The notes under the pieces: model-generated
The model's input: the letters and a program-made list of their open reading frames with translations, nothing else
The model's database searches: none
Told to the model about the DNA's origin: nothing
Shown here: positions 17,937 through 26,714 of the stretch, piece after piece
How the letters are laid out: each line of letters starts with the position of its first letter
How positions within the stretch are numbered: position 1 is the first letter of the stretch
Translations under genes and position numbers: made by a program
From: Clostridioides difficile_D
GTDB lineage: Bacteria; Bacillota; Clostridia; Peptostreptococcales; Peptostreptococcaceae
Length of the DNA stretch: 64,000 nt
NCBI GenBank assembly: GCA_945861085.1
Contig: OX244046.1
Coordinates: 2,232,001 to 2,296,000, forward strand
Reading direction: 5' to 3'

Positions 17937-19205
17937 TTAAAAAGTTGATACTTTTTCACTTATATTTATCACTTCTTCTTCTAATAATCCAAGTTTTTTA
18001 GCTACTAATTTTGTAGTACTTCCTTGTATTACTAATGTAATCAGTATAGTCATGAATACTACGGATGAAATTACTTCGTATCCAGGAACTTTCATTGCTG
18101 AAATAATACCACAAAGTGCTGCTGGTATTACGCCAGTTTCTCTTACCCACATCATAAATAATATTTCACTTTTACTCCATTTTGCTTCTCTATCTACAAG
18201 TGTACAAACTAAAACGCAAAGTGGTCTTGCTATAAACATTAATACTAATACTGTAATTACAGATGGCATAAAATATTTACTTAATTGAGCTAAATTAACC
18301 TGGCTACCCAATATTATGAATATTGCCATACGACAAATAGTACCTAAAGTTTCAGCAACATAAAAATCTGCATCATAAGATTTTTGACTTAACCAAATTT
18401 TAAAGTTTTTCTTGTTACCAGTTATTATACCTACAATAAAGCAAGACATATATCCACTTCCACCCAATTTTGTAGATAATTCATATGCAACTACAACTGA
18501 AATAACAGATATTATTGGTGCAAAATCTTTAAATATTCCATAAGGTTTATCGTTAACTAATTTCAAAAGCAGTATTCCTGTAATTAAACCAACTAAAACT
18601 CCGACAATAACCATTGTCCCCAATTCATAAATATTTTCACCTAATGAAAATTTATTTGACAAAATTACAGCCAACACTGCTGATGTTAGTATAGCTCCTG
18701 TTGCATCATTAAAAGCTGATTCACTTATTACAGTTTGCTTTACCCTATCCTTTATCTTTACCTGATTAAATATAGGTACAAGAGTAGCTGGGTCTGTTGA
18801 TGCTATTATAGTTCCTGCTAATAAAGCAGTCATTGCACTTATCCCAAAAGTAAATCCTATTACTTGTTGCATTATAAAAGCAGATATCACAACTCCTAAA
18901 GTAGCTAATAAGAATACAGATATCTTAACATTTCTCAATACTTTTAAGCTTATTTCTTTTCCACCTAAATATAAAATAAATGCAGAACCAAATGTAAGTA
19001 TTAGTTGATTTTCTATTTGAAATCCACGAATATCTATAAATTTTAAAAATGATGGTCCTATTAAAATACCTACAAGTAAATATAATACTACATCTGGAAC
19101 TTTTATTATTTCACTAAGTTTACTACAAATTATTCCAGTTATACTTACAATAGCAAAAATTATCAATAAATTATTGCTGGCAATTGTGTGTATAGATGCT
19201 TCCAT
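17937..19205 (-). CDS. CPA-family monovalent cation/proton antiporter
   Basis: Membrane antiporter of 422 residues with about 12 hydrophobic segments and the Na/H exchanger core: LLVGILIGPSFLKFIDI, AGTIIASTDPATLVPIF and ISESAFNDATGAILTSAVL. The TDP and ND residues are the conserved ion-binding positions of CPA1-type antiporters. It lacks a TrkA-type regulatory tail. Start chosen at ATG 19205 because GGAGGA lies 9 bases upstream; the upstream in-frame ATG at 19241 has no such site. Role: exchange of Na+ or K+ for H+ and pH homeostasis. Confidence 0.88.
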   Translation of the reverse strand: MEASIHTIASNNLLIIFAIVSITGIICSKLSEIIKVPDVVLYLLVGILIGPSFLKFIDIRGFQIENQLILTFGSAFILYLGGKEISLKVLRNVKISVFLLATLGVVISAFIMQQVIGFTFGISAMTALLAGTIIASTDPATLVPIFNQVKIKDRVKQTVISESAFNDATGAILTSAVLAVILSNKFSLGENIYELGTMVIVGVLVGLITGILLLKLVNDKPYGIFKDFAPIISVISVVVAYELSTKLGGSGYMSCFIVGIITGNKKNFKIWLSQKSYDADFYVAETLGTICRMAIFIILGSQVNLAQLSKYFMPSVITVLVLMFIARPLCVLVCTLVDREAKWSKSEILFMMWVRETGVIPAALCGIISAMKVPGYEVISSVVFMTILITLVIQGSTTKLVAKKLGLLEEEVINISEKVSTF

Positions 19206-19264
19206 GTCCGTCTCTCCTCCCAATTTGTATACATTATGCAATATACTTATTGCTTTACTATATA

Positions 19265-19292
19265 ATTATATCACACAAATAAATGTTATCAA
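19265..19292 (-). promoter_or_regulatory. SigmaA promoter of the antiporter gene
   Basis: Minus-strand TTGATA, 16-base spacer, TGA-TATAAT. It lies 60 bases upstream of the ATG at 19205. Nothing else is seen in 19293-19545. Confidence 0.7.
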
Positions 19293-19545
19293 TCATTTTT
19301 TTTAACACATGCAATTTAGCTTTCATTTTTGACAATTAAATAACGCTTCTATAATTTTGCTATTTTTTACTGATTATTAAAAGGTTGATTTTGTCAAGTT
19401 TATAGTATATATATATTGATATTATTTATATCTGTATCTTTTTAGATATTTTTCGACTTTTTCCCCTATTAAAATAAGTTTAAATTTAACAATAAAACAT
19501 TTCATTATATATATTTTTTAAAATGTACCATTTTCAACATTTTCA

Positions 19546-19707
19546 TTAACTTGGTCTATTCATTTTTTTCTTATCTATTCTATACCCAAGCATACTTCCT
19601 ATATTTTTACCTGGATGTAATTCTTCAGCAATTTCAAGTTTATTATCAGGATTTTTTTTAATCTTAGAAATTTTACTTTTATTTTCGTCTTTTTTATATT
19701 TTTCCAT
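19546..19707 (-). CDS. Small lysine-rich protein (53 residues)
   Basis: Starts MEKYKKDENKSKISK and ends NRPS; it is highly charged (about 15 lysines), with the stretch EIAEELHPGKNIGSMLGYRI in the second half. The ATG at 19707 follows AAGGAAAAAG. No family recognised. A compact basic N-terminus with a conserved-looking C-terminal half suggests a nucleic-acid or ribosome-associated role, but that is a guess. It sits alone between the antiporter and the flippase-like gene. Confidence 0.6.
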   Translation of the reverse strand: MEKYKKDENKSKISKIKKNPDNKLEIAEELHPGKNIGSMLGYRIDKKKMNRPS

Positions 19708-19778
19708 ACTTTTTCCTTTCAAAATAATATAATTTTTTCTATTTATTACTTATTATTTCAAATTTCTATAATTTTAAT

Positions 19779-19846
19779 CAAAAAAGGGAAATTTCTCAAT
19801 ATAATATAGATTATTTAACACTATATTTATATCTAGAATTTCCCTA
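19779..19846 (-). terminator. Terminator of the flippase-like gene
   Basis: Minus-strand hairpin with outer arms AGGGAAATT and AAATTTCCCT and an inner AT stem, followed by TTTTTT. It lies directly after the stop at 19856. Confidence 0.85.
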
Positions 19847-19855
19847 ATTATTTTA

Positions 19856-20938
19856 TTAATTCAATTTTTCAATAACTTCTTCTAAATTAGAGTTTACTTT
19901 ATCTTCCTTTTTCCAGTTATTTAATGTATAATGCGTTCTAAACGTAAATATTCCTGAAATTATTAATATAAAATAGTATACAAACCCACTATATAAGAGC
20001 ACTGAATACCCCAATAATTCTTTTGGAATTATTTTTGAAAACATAGTGAAAAATGTAACCTCATTAGCTCCAACATTTCCTGGTGTTGGTACTGGCGATA
20101 TCGCCATATATAAAAACACCTGTAGTGTCATTATATGTATATATGATACTCCTTTTAAATTTGAAGCTTTATACACACAATAGACTACACTAAAATACGC
20201 GATTAGTTGTAATACAGTAAGTAATATGCTTAAAACTAAAACTCTCACATTTTTAATAAATATTTTTATAGAGTAATTATAATCATCAATATAATGATTC
20301 ACTCTATCACGTTTTGAATCTAAGAATTTAAATGTCTTAAATTTAGATAAAAAATTAATCAAAATCTCTGCTATAAATTTTACTTGTTTGGGGCTAAAGA
20401 CTATTAATAGTCCACCTAACAACATACTTACATTCATAATCATGCCAACCGTTATCAAAACTCTAACAGAATGTACTTGTGCCATTAATAATGGCTTATT
20501 TAATAAAATTAAAATTCCACAAAACATGGTAACTGTACTTTGAAACACCACTGTCTTATTGGTAACTATAGCTACAGATTTACTGAGACTCACATCATAT
20601 TTTGTAAGCGCATATATTTGCATTGGTTGACTTCCAGATGCAAATGGAGTAACCAAATTATAGTAAAACCCCATTGTAGCCATTTTAATACCAATAAATT
20701 TCACTTTTGTTTTTTGAACTGCATTTATTATCAAATGAGTTACAATAGCTTCAATTAGCATATATACTATAATTATCAATATGCCAAGAAATATATAAGT
20801 CTTATTCACTAGTCTTATAATTTTAGGTATCAGTTTTATATCTAAAGTAGTTAATACTAAATAAGTAGTAATACATATCAAAAATAGTAAAAATCCATAT
20901 TGAATAAAATCTTTTTCTCTTTTGGATAATTTTCTCAT
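19856..20938 (-). CDS. YbhN/LPG-synthase transmembrane-domain (flippase-like) protein
   Basis: 360-residue integral membrane protein with about 8 hydrophobic segments, matching the UPF0104/lysylphosphatidylglycerol-synthase membrane domain family. Diagnostic parts are MATMGFYYNLVTPFASGSQPMQIY (about 85-108) and SPVPTPGNVGANEVTF (about 276-291). It lacks the cytosolic MprF aminoacyl-transferase domain, so it is not a full MprF. Members are proposed lipid or glycolipid flippases. Start at 20938 has AGGAGA upstream. Monocistronic, with its own terminator. Confidence 0.85.
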   Translation of the reverse strand: MRKLSKREKDFIQYGFLLFLICITTYLVLTTLDIKLIPKIIRLVNKTYIFLGILIIIVYMLIEAIVTHLIINAVQKTKVKFIGIKMATMGFYYNLVTPFASGSQPMQIYALTKYDVSLSKSVAIVTNKTVVFQSTVTMFCGILILLNKPLLMAQVHSVRVLITVGMIMNVSMLLGGLLIVFSPKQVKFIAEILINFLSKFKTFKFLDSKRDRVNHYIDDYNYSIKIFIKNVRVLVLSILLTVLQLIAYFSVVYCVYKASNLKGVSYIHIMTLQVFLYMAISPVPTPGNVGANEVTFFTMFSKIIPKELLGYSVLLYSGFVYYFILIISGIFTFRTHYTLNNWKKEDKVNSNLEEVIEKLN

Positions 20939-21040
20939 TTATTTTCTCCTAAATTTTTTCATATCACTATAAATAGTATACTACTTAACATATTCTTTGC
21001 AATACTAAAAAAAATAAGTATTTATTTGACACAAATACAC

Positions 21041-22636
21041 CTATAAATTTTTAAATATTTTTACTCCTTTAGTAGAAATAATTCTCCATATCATAAAATC
21101 TAATATTAATGTAAGCATACTTGCTAAAATAATATATATATTTAAAAACGAAATTCCAAGTAATATATATATACCTCCAAGTATAACTACATAGACTAAT
21201 GATACTAACATTGTAATTATCATACTTGCACTTCTCTTTACCACAGCCACTTCATTTTTCCAATCAAGATTTGGATATAATAAATTTGATAATAATCCCA
21301 TTAAGGCTACAAACATTGAAAAGCTTACAAGCAAACAGATTGATACAATAATAAACTGAATTTCAAAGTCTAGTCTTATAGATACTAATATTAAACATAA
21401 GATAGATAATGGTGCATTCAATAAAAAATTCATCAATACTTTTGCCCAGAATATTTCTCTTTCATCTATTGGAGAAGACTTCAGTATCCATAAATTTTTT
21501 CCTTCAAGAGAAATTGAACAGTATGTTGTACAATTCATTACTATTATAAAGAAGAATACTCCTAATAATTGTACTTTTATAAAATTAAAATCTATATTCA
21601 ATTTTAGTAACTCACTCACTTTATCTGCTCCAAATAATAATATTAAAATTGTACCTACTATTAGAAATAACAGACCAGCAGATGAATTTAAAAAATATAT
21701 AAATGAAGAGGTATATCTCTTAAATTCTTTTTTTAATAGAGCTTTTGAAGGTCTTGAAGTTTTTTGACTCTTAAATTCATAACTTTTTGACTTATATCCT
21801 TCACTCATCTTAGCATTTATATCTTTAAATTTTTTTGCAAATAGAGTTACAAACAAAAAAAATGGTATTATTGAGATTGCTATAAATGCTAAAAATGAAA
21901 CTATACTTCCTGTTTTAAGAGCATCAACAAAATAATATATAGGAGGATATATTTTTCTAATCGTCTCTGAAATAGACACACTGTTTTTTAACATCTCAAC
22001 TAACATAGAATTAAGTCTTGACATAAGTAGGGTATAAAGCAACATCAATATAATGCTACCTATGATTAATACTAAATTTTTGTATTTTATTCTTGATGAT
22101 ATATGTCCTATAAATAGAAAAATTATTGATGAAGCAACTATTGGTAATAATGGTAAAGCTAAAAATAGCAATATCAAATAAGGGAAATACGTTATACTTA
22201 CATCAGAATTTAAAAAGTAAACCACTGCTGGTATAATCATACATATTGAAGAAAATAAATAGTTTGCTCCAACCAACATTAATATCTTACTTGCTAGTAC
22301 AGTAGATTCTTTTATAGGTAAACTAGTTAAAAGGTCTAAATCTTTTGCTTGAAATAGATATGATGATGTTTTATATAATGATGTAACAATAGTTGTTAAT
22401 GTTGATAATCCAAACCCAAATATCAGTAGCATTTCCATCTGATTTATTTGCTTTAATATATCAACTAAAGAAAGACTTAAACTTGTTACATAAAAAATTA
22501 ATAATCCTGCTATTATAACAACTGAAAGTATCATTCCCATTATTTTTTGTTTTTCTCTAGCATCAGCTTTTTTTAACGCATTTAATTTAAATTCATTCAT
22601 TATATTAGTTTTTATTAATATACTTAGATTGCTCAT
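21041..22636 (-). CDS. ABC transporter permease (ABC-2-like exporter), 531 residues
   Basis: Large membrane subunit with about 12 hydrophobic segments in two halves joined by a cytosolic linker near residues 270-310. It includes LFQAKDLDLLTSLPIKESTVLASK and SLEGKNLWILKSSPIDEREIFWAK, two related segments seen in Gram-positive ABC exporters of this type. It starts at 22636 behind GAGG, 46 bases after the ATPase gene on the same strand, so they form a two-gene exporter. Substrate unknown. Confidence 0.87.
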   Translation of the reverse strand: MSNLSILIKTNIMNEFKLNALKKADAREKQKIMGMILSVVIIAGLLIFYVTSLSLSLVDILKQINQMEMLLIFGFGLSTLTTIVTSLYKTSSYLFQAKDLDLLTSLPIKESTVLASKILMLVGANYLFSSICMIIPAVVYFLNSDVSITYFPYLILLFLALPLLPIVASSIIFLFIGHISSRIKYKNLVLIIGSIILMLLYTLLMSRLNSMLVEMLKNSVSISETIRKIYPPIYYFVDALKTGSIVSFLAFIAISIIPFFLFVTLFAKKFKDINAKMSEGYKSKSYEFKSQKTSRPSKALLKKEFKRYTSSFIYFLNSSAGLLFLIVGTILILLFGADKVSELLKLNIDFNFIKVQLLGVFFFIIVMNCTTYCSISLEGKNLWILKSSPIDEREIFWAKVLMNFLLNAPLSILCLILVSIRLDFEIQFIIVSICLLVSFSMFVALMGLLSNLLYPNLDWKNEVAVVKRSASMIITMLVSLVYVVILGGIYILLGISFLNIYIILASMLTLILDFMIWRIISTKGVKIFKNL

Positions 22637-22682
22637 ATTTTATCATTCCTCACTTTAGACACTATATTGTATAAAAAATATT

Positions 22683-23390
22683 TTATTTTTCTATTAATTC
22701 CATAAAGATACTTTCAAGTGAATTACTTCCCTTAACTTCTTCTGTAGTTCCATAAGCAATTATATTTCCATCTTTTATTATGGCAATCTTATCACAAATT
22801 TTTTCAGCAACTTCTAAAACATGTGTTGAGAAAAATATACAACCACCTTTATCACAGAATTCCCTCATAATTTCCTTCAATATAAATGAAGCTTTTGGGT
22901 CAAGACCTACAAAAGGTTCATCAAGAATTAAAATTTTGGGACTATGTATCAAAGCCGAAATTATAGCTAATTTTTGTTTCATACCATGTGAATATGAAGA
23001 TATTAAATCTCCTAATGCTTTATTAAGTTCAAACTTGTTTGAATAATATTTTATTAACTCTTCTCTTTTATCTTTGGCAACTTCAAATATATCAGCTATA
23101 AAATTAAGATATTGTATGCCAGTTAATGACTCGTATAAATCTGGATTATCAGGTATATATGCCATTTCTTTTTTACATTCAACAGGCTGTTTTTTTATAG
23201 ATTTAGAATTTATTAGTACATCTCCTTCTTCAAAATCGTGTATCCCAACAATTGCTTTAATGGTAGTAGTTTTACCTGCACCATTGTGACCTATAAATCC
23301 AAAAAGCTCTCCATCATTTACATCAAATGAAACATTGTTTACTACTTTTTTATTTTTATATGATTTAGATACATTGATTACCTTTAACAT
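22683..23390 (-). CDS. ABC transporter ATP-binding protein
   Basis: 235-residue ATPase with Walker A GHNGAGKTTT (34-43), signature SYSHGMKQK (about 132-140), Walker B ILILDEP (about 152-158) and the switch His in FSTHVLE. It belongs to the drug/Na+ or lantibiotic-type ABC-2 exporter ATPases. Starts at 23390 with GGAGG upstream and pairs with the permease just downstream. No resistance or bacteriocin gene adjoins it. Confidence 0.93.
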   Translation of the reverse strand: MLKVINVSKSYKNKKVVNNVSFDVNDGELFGFIGHNGAGKTTTIKAIVGIHDFEEGDVLINSKSIKKQPVECKKEMAYIPDNPDLYESLTGIQYLNFIADIFEVAKDKREELIKYYSNKFELNKALGDLISSYSHGMKQKLAIISALIHSPKILILDEPFVGLDPKASFILKEIMREFCDKGGCIFFSTHVLEVAEKICDKIAIIKDGNIIAYGTTEEVKGSNSLESIFMELIEK

Positions 23391-23649
23391 AATTTTCCTC
23401 CATATTATAGTTTTAATATTTGTTATATATAATATATAACAAATATTAAATAATTACAACTTTTATTTGTTTATTTTAAAAATTTATATAATACAAAATA
23501 ATCAAAAATATAAATGTACAAATATAATTTATATTTACTTTCAAATTACACATAATTATAAAAGAATGTATAGTTCGATTTGCCTAAACAATGTATAATA
23601 AAAAATAGTTGACTATAATAATATAATTATTAAATAAAAGGAGCAAAAT

Positions 23650-24795
23650 ATGAATACATTTGAACAACTAAAAATAAGTTCTACTCTAATAGATGGACTT
23701 AAAAAACAAGACATAACTTCTCCAACAGAAGTTCAGTCACTCGTTATAGAAAATATAATGCAAAATAAAGATTTATTGATTAGTTCACAGACTGGAACAG
23801 GGAAAACATTAGCATACCTTTTACCTATATTTGAAAAAATTGATACATCAAAAAGAGAAACACAAGCTCTTATACTTGCACCTACGCATGAGTTAGTAAT
23901 GCAGATTACAGGTCAAGTTGAATTATTAGCTAAAAACGCAGAAATCCCCGTGACTTCTTTGGCTTTAATTGGAGAAGTCAATATACAAAAACAAATAAAA
24001 AATATAAAGACAATAAAACCACATATAGTAATAGGCTCTTGCGGAAGAATCTTAGATTTGATAAAACAAAAGAAGTTAAAATCACATAATATAAAAACCA
24101 TTGTTTTAGATGAAGTGGACAATCTATTGAATGGAAAAAATATAACTTGCATAGAAGACATAATAAGAACTACATTAAGAGATAGACAAATTATAGGATG
24201 CTCTGCAAGTCTTACTGATAGTACTATAAAAATTTGCGATAAACTTATGAAGGAATTCGAAATAATAAAAACAAAGGAAAAATCACAAATAAATCCTAAT
24301 ATAAATCACTCATATTTATTAGGTGAAATAAGGGATAAGTTTACTTTTCTTAGAAAGACATTGGCTGCTACAAACCCCAAAAGAGCCATTGTATTTGTCA
24401 ACAATGAAAAAAATATAGAAGTTCTAGTATCAAAACTAAATTATCATAATTACAAAGCGATAGGAATTTTTGGAAATATGGCAAAAGAAGATAGAAAAAA
24501 TGCAATAAATAAATTTAAACTTGGGAAAGCAAATATTTTAATTACAACTGATTTATCTGCTCGTGGGCTGGACATAGTAGATGTAAGTCATGTTTTTAAC
24601 TTGGATTTTCCAAAAAGTAAAAACGAATACTTGCATAGATGTGGTCGAACTGCTAGAGGAAATCGAAATGGTAACACAATCTCAATAATAACCAAAAAAG
24701 AGTTAGACATTATAAAAGATTTGCAAAAAGAATTCAATATAACAATTATGCCTAAAGCTTTACAAAATGGAAAACTAATAGACATTATTAAATAA
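23650..24795 (+). CDS. DEAD-box-like RNA helicase with DEVD motif II
   Basis: 381-residue single-core helicase. It has the Q-motif region (PTEVQ), Walker A SSQTGTGKT (45-53), PTHELV (78-83), motif II DEVD (154-157 instead of DEAD), SAS in place of SAT (about 185-187), SARGLDI and HRCGRTAR in the second domain. It has no long C-terminal extension like CshA or DbpA. Starts at 23650 with AAAAGGAG upstream. Likely role is RNA unwinding in ribosome assembly, cold growth or mRNA decay; which is not visible. Confidence 0.88.
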   Translation: MNTFEQLKISSTLIDGLKKQDITSPTEVQSLVIENIMQNKDLLISSQTGTGKTLAYLLPIFEKIDTSKRETQALILAPTHELVMQITGQVELLAKNAEIPVTSLALIGEVNIQKQIKNIKTIKPHIVIGSCGRILDLIKQKKLKSHNIKTIVLDEVDNLLNGKNITCIEDIIRTTLRDRQIIGCSASLTDSTIKICDKLMKEFEIIKTKEKSQINPNINHSYLLGEIRDKFTFLRKTLAATNPKRAIVFVNNEKNIEVLVSKLNYHNYKAIGIFGNMAKEDRKNAINKFKLGKANILITTDLSARGLDIVDVSHVFNLDFPKSKNEYLHRCGRTARGNRNGNTISIITKKELDIIKDLQKEFNITIMPKALQNGKLIDIIK

Positions 24796-24807
24796 CATAA
24801 CAAATAC

Positions 24808-24859
24808 AAAAGAGCTGTAATTTCTCATCAAAGCAAATTAGAAATTACAGCTCTTTATC
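24808..24859. terminator. Bidirectional terminator between the helicase and purine permease genes
   Basis: Seventeen-base perfect arms AAAGAGCTGTAATTTCT and AGAAATTACAGCTCTTT with a 14-base loop, located between two convergent genes. Confidence 0.92.
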
Positions 24860-24891
24860 ATATACTAAATTAAATTTTTAAATAATATCTA

Positions 24892-26268
24892 TTATAATAG
24901 CCAAAGTTTTATTATAAATAATATAGCCAGAACAATCATCACTATAGAAACATGTTTTTTGTCTTCTGCCTTTTTAGCTCCAAATATATTATAAAATATA
25001 TTTACGAAAACATAAGTTAATATACCTAAAGTTAAACCATCACCTATACTATATGTTAACGCCATACAAGCAATAGTAACAAAAGCTGGAACACCTTCAG
25101 TTATATTATCAAACTCTATATCCTTAACTGTACCAAGCATTAAATATCCAACATATATTAAAGCTGGTGCTGTAGCACATGATGGAATTGCTATAAATAC
25201 AGGAGAGAAAAACATTGCAGCTAAGAATAAAATCCCAACTGTTACTGCTGTCCATCCAGTTCTTCCACCTGCAATAACTCCTGTTGAACTCTCAACATAA
25301 GTTGTAACTGTAGATACTCCAAGCCCTGCACCTACTGTAGTTGCAACTGCATCTGTAAGTAAAGCTCTACCTACATTAGGAACATTTCCTTTTTCATCTA
25401 GCATGTTTGCTTTAGAACAAACACCTACTAATGTACCTACTGTATCAAAGAAATCAACAAATAAGAATGTACAAACAACTACTAAAAAACCACCTATATT
25501 TGTTGGATGTAGTACATATCCTAAATCTATTTTACCTGCTATTGGTGCTAAACTCTCAAATTTAAATACTCCACCAGGTAAATATATACCTAATTTTTGT
25601 GCATACTCTGGATTCATAAAAGCAAATGCCCAAGCAAGTAATGAACTTACTACTATTCCAAAAAGTATAGAACCTTTAACTCTTTTTTTATCTAATACAG
25701 CAATAATTATTAATCCTATGCAAGTTATTATTACTGCTGGTGTAAATTTACCCATTTTGATAAGAGTAGCTTGGTCTCCAATAACAATTCCACTATTAAC
25801 TAAACCTATAAGTGCAATAAATATCCCAATACCACCTGTAACAGCTAGTTTCATATTTTTTGGGATTGCATTTACAACAGCCTCACGAACTCCACTTACT
25901 GATAATACTATAAAAATAATACCTTCTACAAATACTGCTGTAAGAGCTACTCCCCAAGGAACACCCATTTGTAAAACTACTGTATATGCAAAAAATGCAT
26001 TAAGACCCATCCCTGATGCTAAAGCAAAAGGAAGGTTAGCAACTACACCCATTAAAATACATCCAAACGCTGCTGCTAAACATGTCCCTGTAACAAGTGC
26101 ACCTGCTGGCATACCTGTCTCAGATAAAATATTTGGATTTACAGCTATTATATAAGCCATAGTTAAAAAAGTAGTTACTCCTGCAATTACTTCCTTCTTC
26201 ATGTCGACATTTTTATTAGTCAAAATTGGAAAAAGTTTCTGCATAGTACTACTGTTTGTTGTTTGCAT
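24892..26268 (-). CDS. pbuG: Guanine/hypoxanthine permease (PbuG/AzgA-type)
   Basis: 458-residue purine permease of the AzgA-like branch, distinct from the NAT-type permeases at 3249 and 4906. Family stretches are EVIAGVTTFLTMAYIIAVNP, GMGLNAFFAYTV, DFFDTVGTLVGV and SSTGVIAGGRTGWTA. About 13 membrane segments. Start at 26268 with AGGAGGTG 5 bases upstream. The leader carries a guanine riboswitch followed by an intrinsic terminator, so expression should fall when guanine or hypoxanthine is plentiful; that supports the substrate. Confidence 0.92.
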   Translation of the reverse strand: MQTTNSSTMQKLFPILTNKNVDMKKEVIAGVTTFLTMAYIIAVNPNILSETGMPAGALVTGTCLAAAFGCILMGVVANLPFALASGMGLNAFFAYTVVLQMGVPWGVALTAVFVEGIIFIVLSVSGVREAVVNAIPKNMKLAVTGGIGIFIALIGLVNSGIVIGDQATLIKMGKFTPAVIITCIGLIIIAVLDKKRVKGSILFGIVVSSLLAWAFAFMNPEYAQKLGIYLPGGVFKFESLAPIAGKIDLGYVLHPTNIGGFLVVVCTFLFVDFFDTVGTLVGVCSKANMLDEKGNVPNVGRALLTDAVATTVGAGLGVSTVTTYVESSTGVIAGGRTGWTAVTVGILFLAAMFFSPVFIAIPSCATAPALIYVGYLMLGTVKDIEFDNITEGVPAFVTIACMALTYSIGDGLTLGILTYVFVNIFYNIFGAKKAEDKKHVSIVMIVLAILFIIKLWLL

Positions 26269-26293
26269 AACAACACCTCCTATTAAATTTTAC

Positions 26294-26328
26294 AAAAAAA
26301 CGACGCAGTAATTGATAAGCTGAGCCGT
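26294..26328 (-). terminator. Intrinsic terminator of the guanine riboswitch
   Basis: Minus-strand arms ACGGC-T-CAG and CTG-C-GTCGT around an 11-base loop, followed by a T-run. It sits between the aptamer and the permease ribosome site. Confidence 0.85.
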
Positions 26329-26374
26329 ATCCTTCATAATTCAGTTAATTAAATATTTAATTAACTAAATAATA

Positions 26375-26446
26375 GTATACATAGTCAGAATATTTACGGT
26401 ATTCCGGTAGAAACTTATGACCCATATTGTCAAAATTATATGTTAT
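26375..26446 (-). ncRNA. Purine (guanine-class) riboswitch aptamer
   Basis: Minus-strand core motifs TATAAT, AATATGGGTCATAAG, TTTCTACCGGAATACCGT and CTGACTATG match the purine aptamer: P2/P3 loops and junction. Position 74 (C of GACTATG) is C, which selects guanine or hypoxanthine rather than adenine. A palindromic AT-rich hairpin at about 26341-26369 lies between aptamer and terminator. Confidence 0.93.
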
Positions 26447-26481
26447 ACAATACAAAACATGAATTTTTCTTTACGAATATT

Positions 26482-26510
26482 ATTTTAATTTATATAATTA
26501 ATTTTGTCAA
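26482..26510 (-). promoter_or_regulatory. SigmaA promoter for the riboswitch-permease transcript
   Basis: Minus-strand TTGACA, 17-base spacer, TAAAAT, about 35 bases upstream of the aptamer. Confidence 0.75.
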
Positions 26511-26714
26511 TATATACGTATATAATCATATTTATTTTGCATTAATATTCGATTATCTTAAATATTAATTTCTCCAATCCAAATTATAATTATATTCTTT
26601 ACATTTTTGAAAAATATATGATGTTTTGATACAATTTATTTATAGTTTGGATATAAAGTTTATGTTAAGATTATACTATAATAAATTAATAATTTTTTTA
26701 TTTGGAGGAATAAG

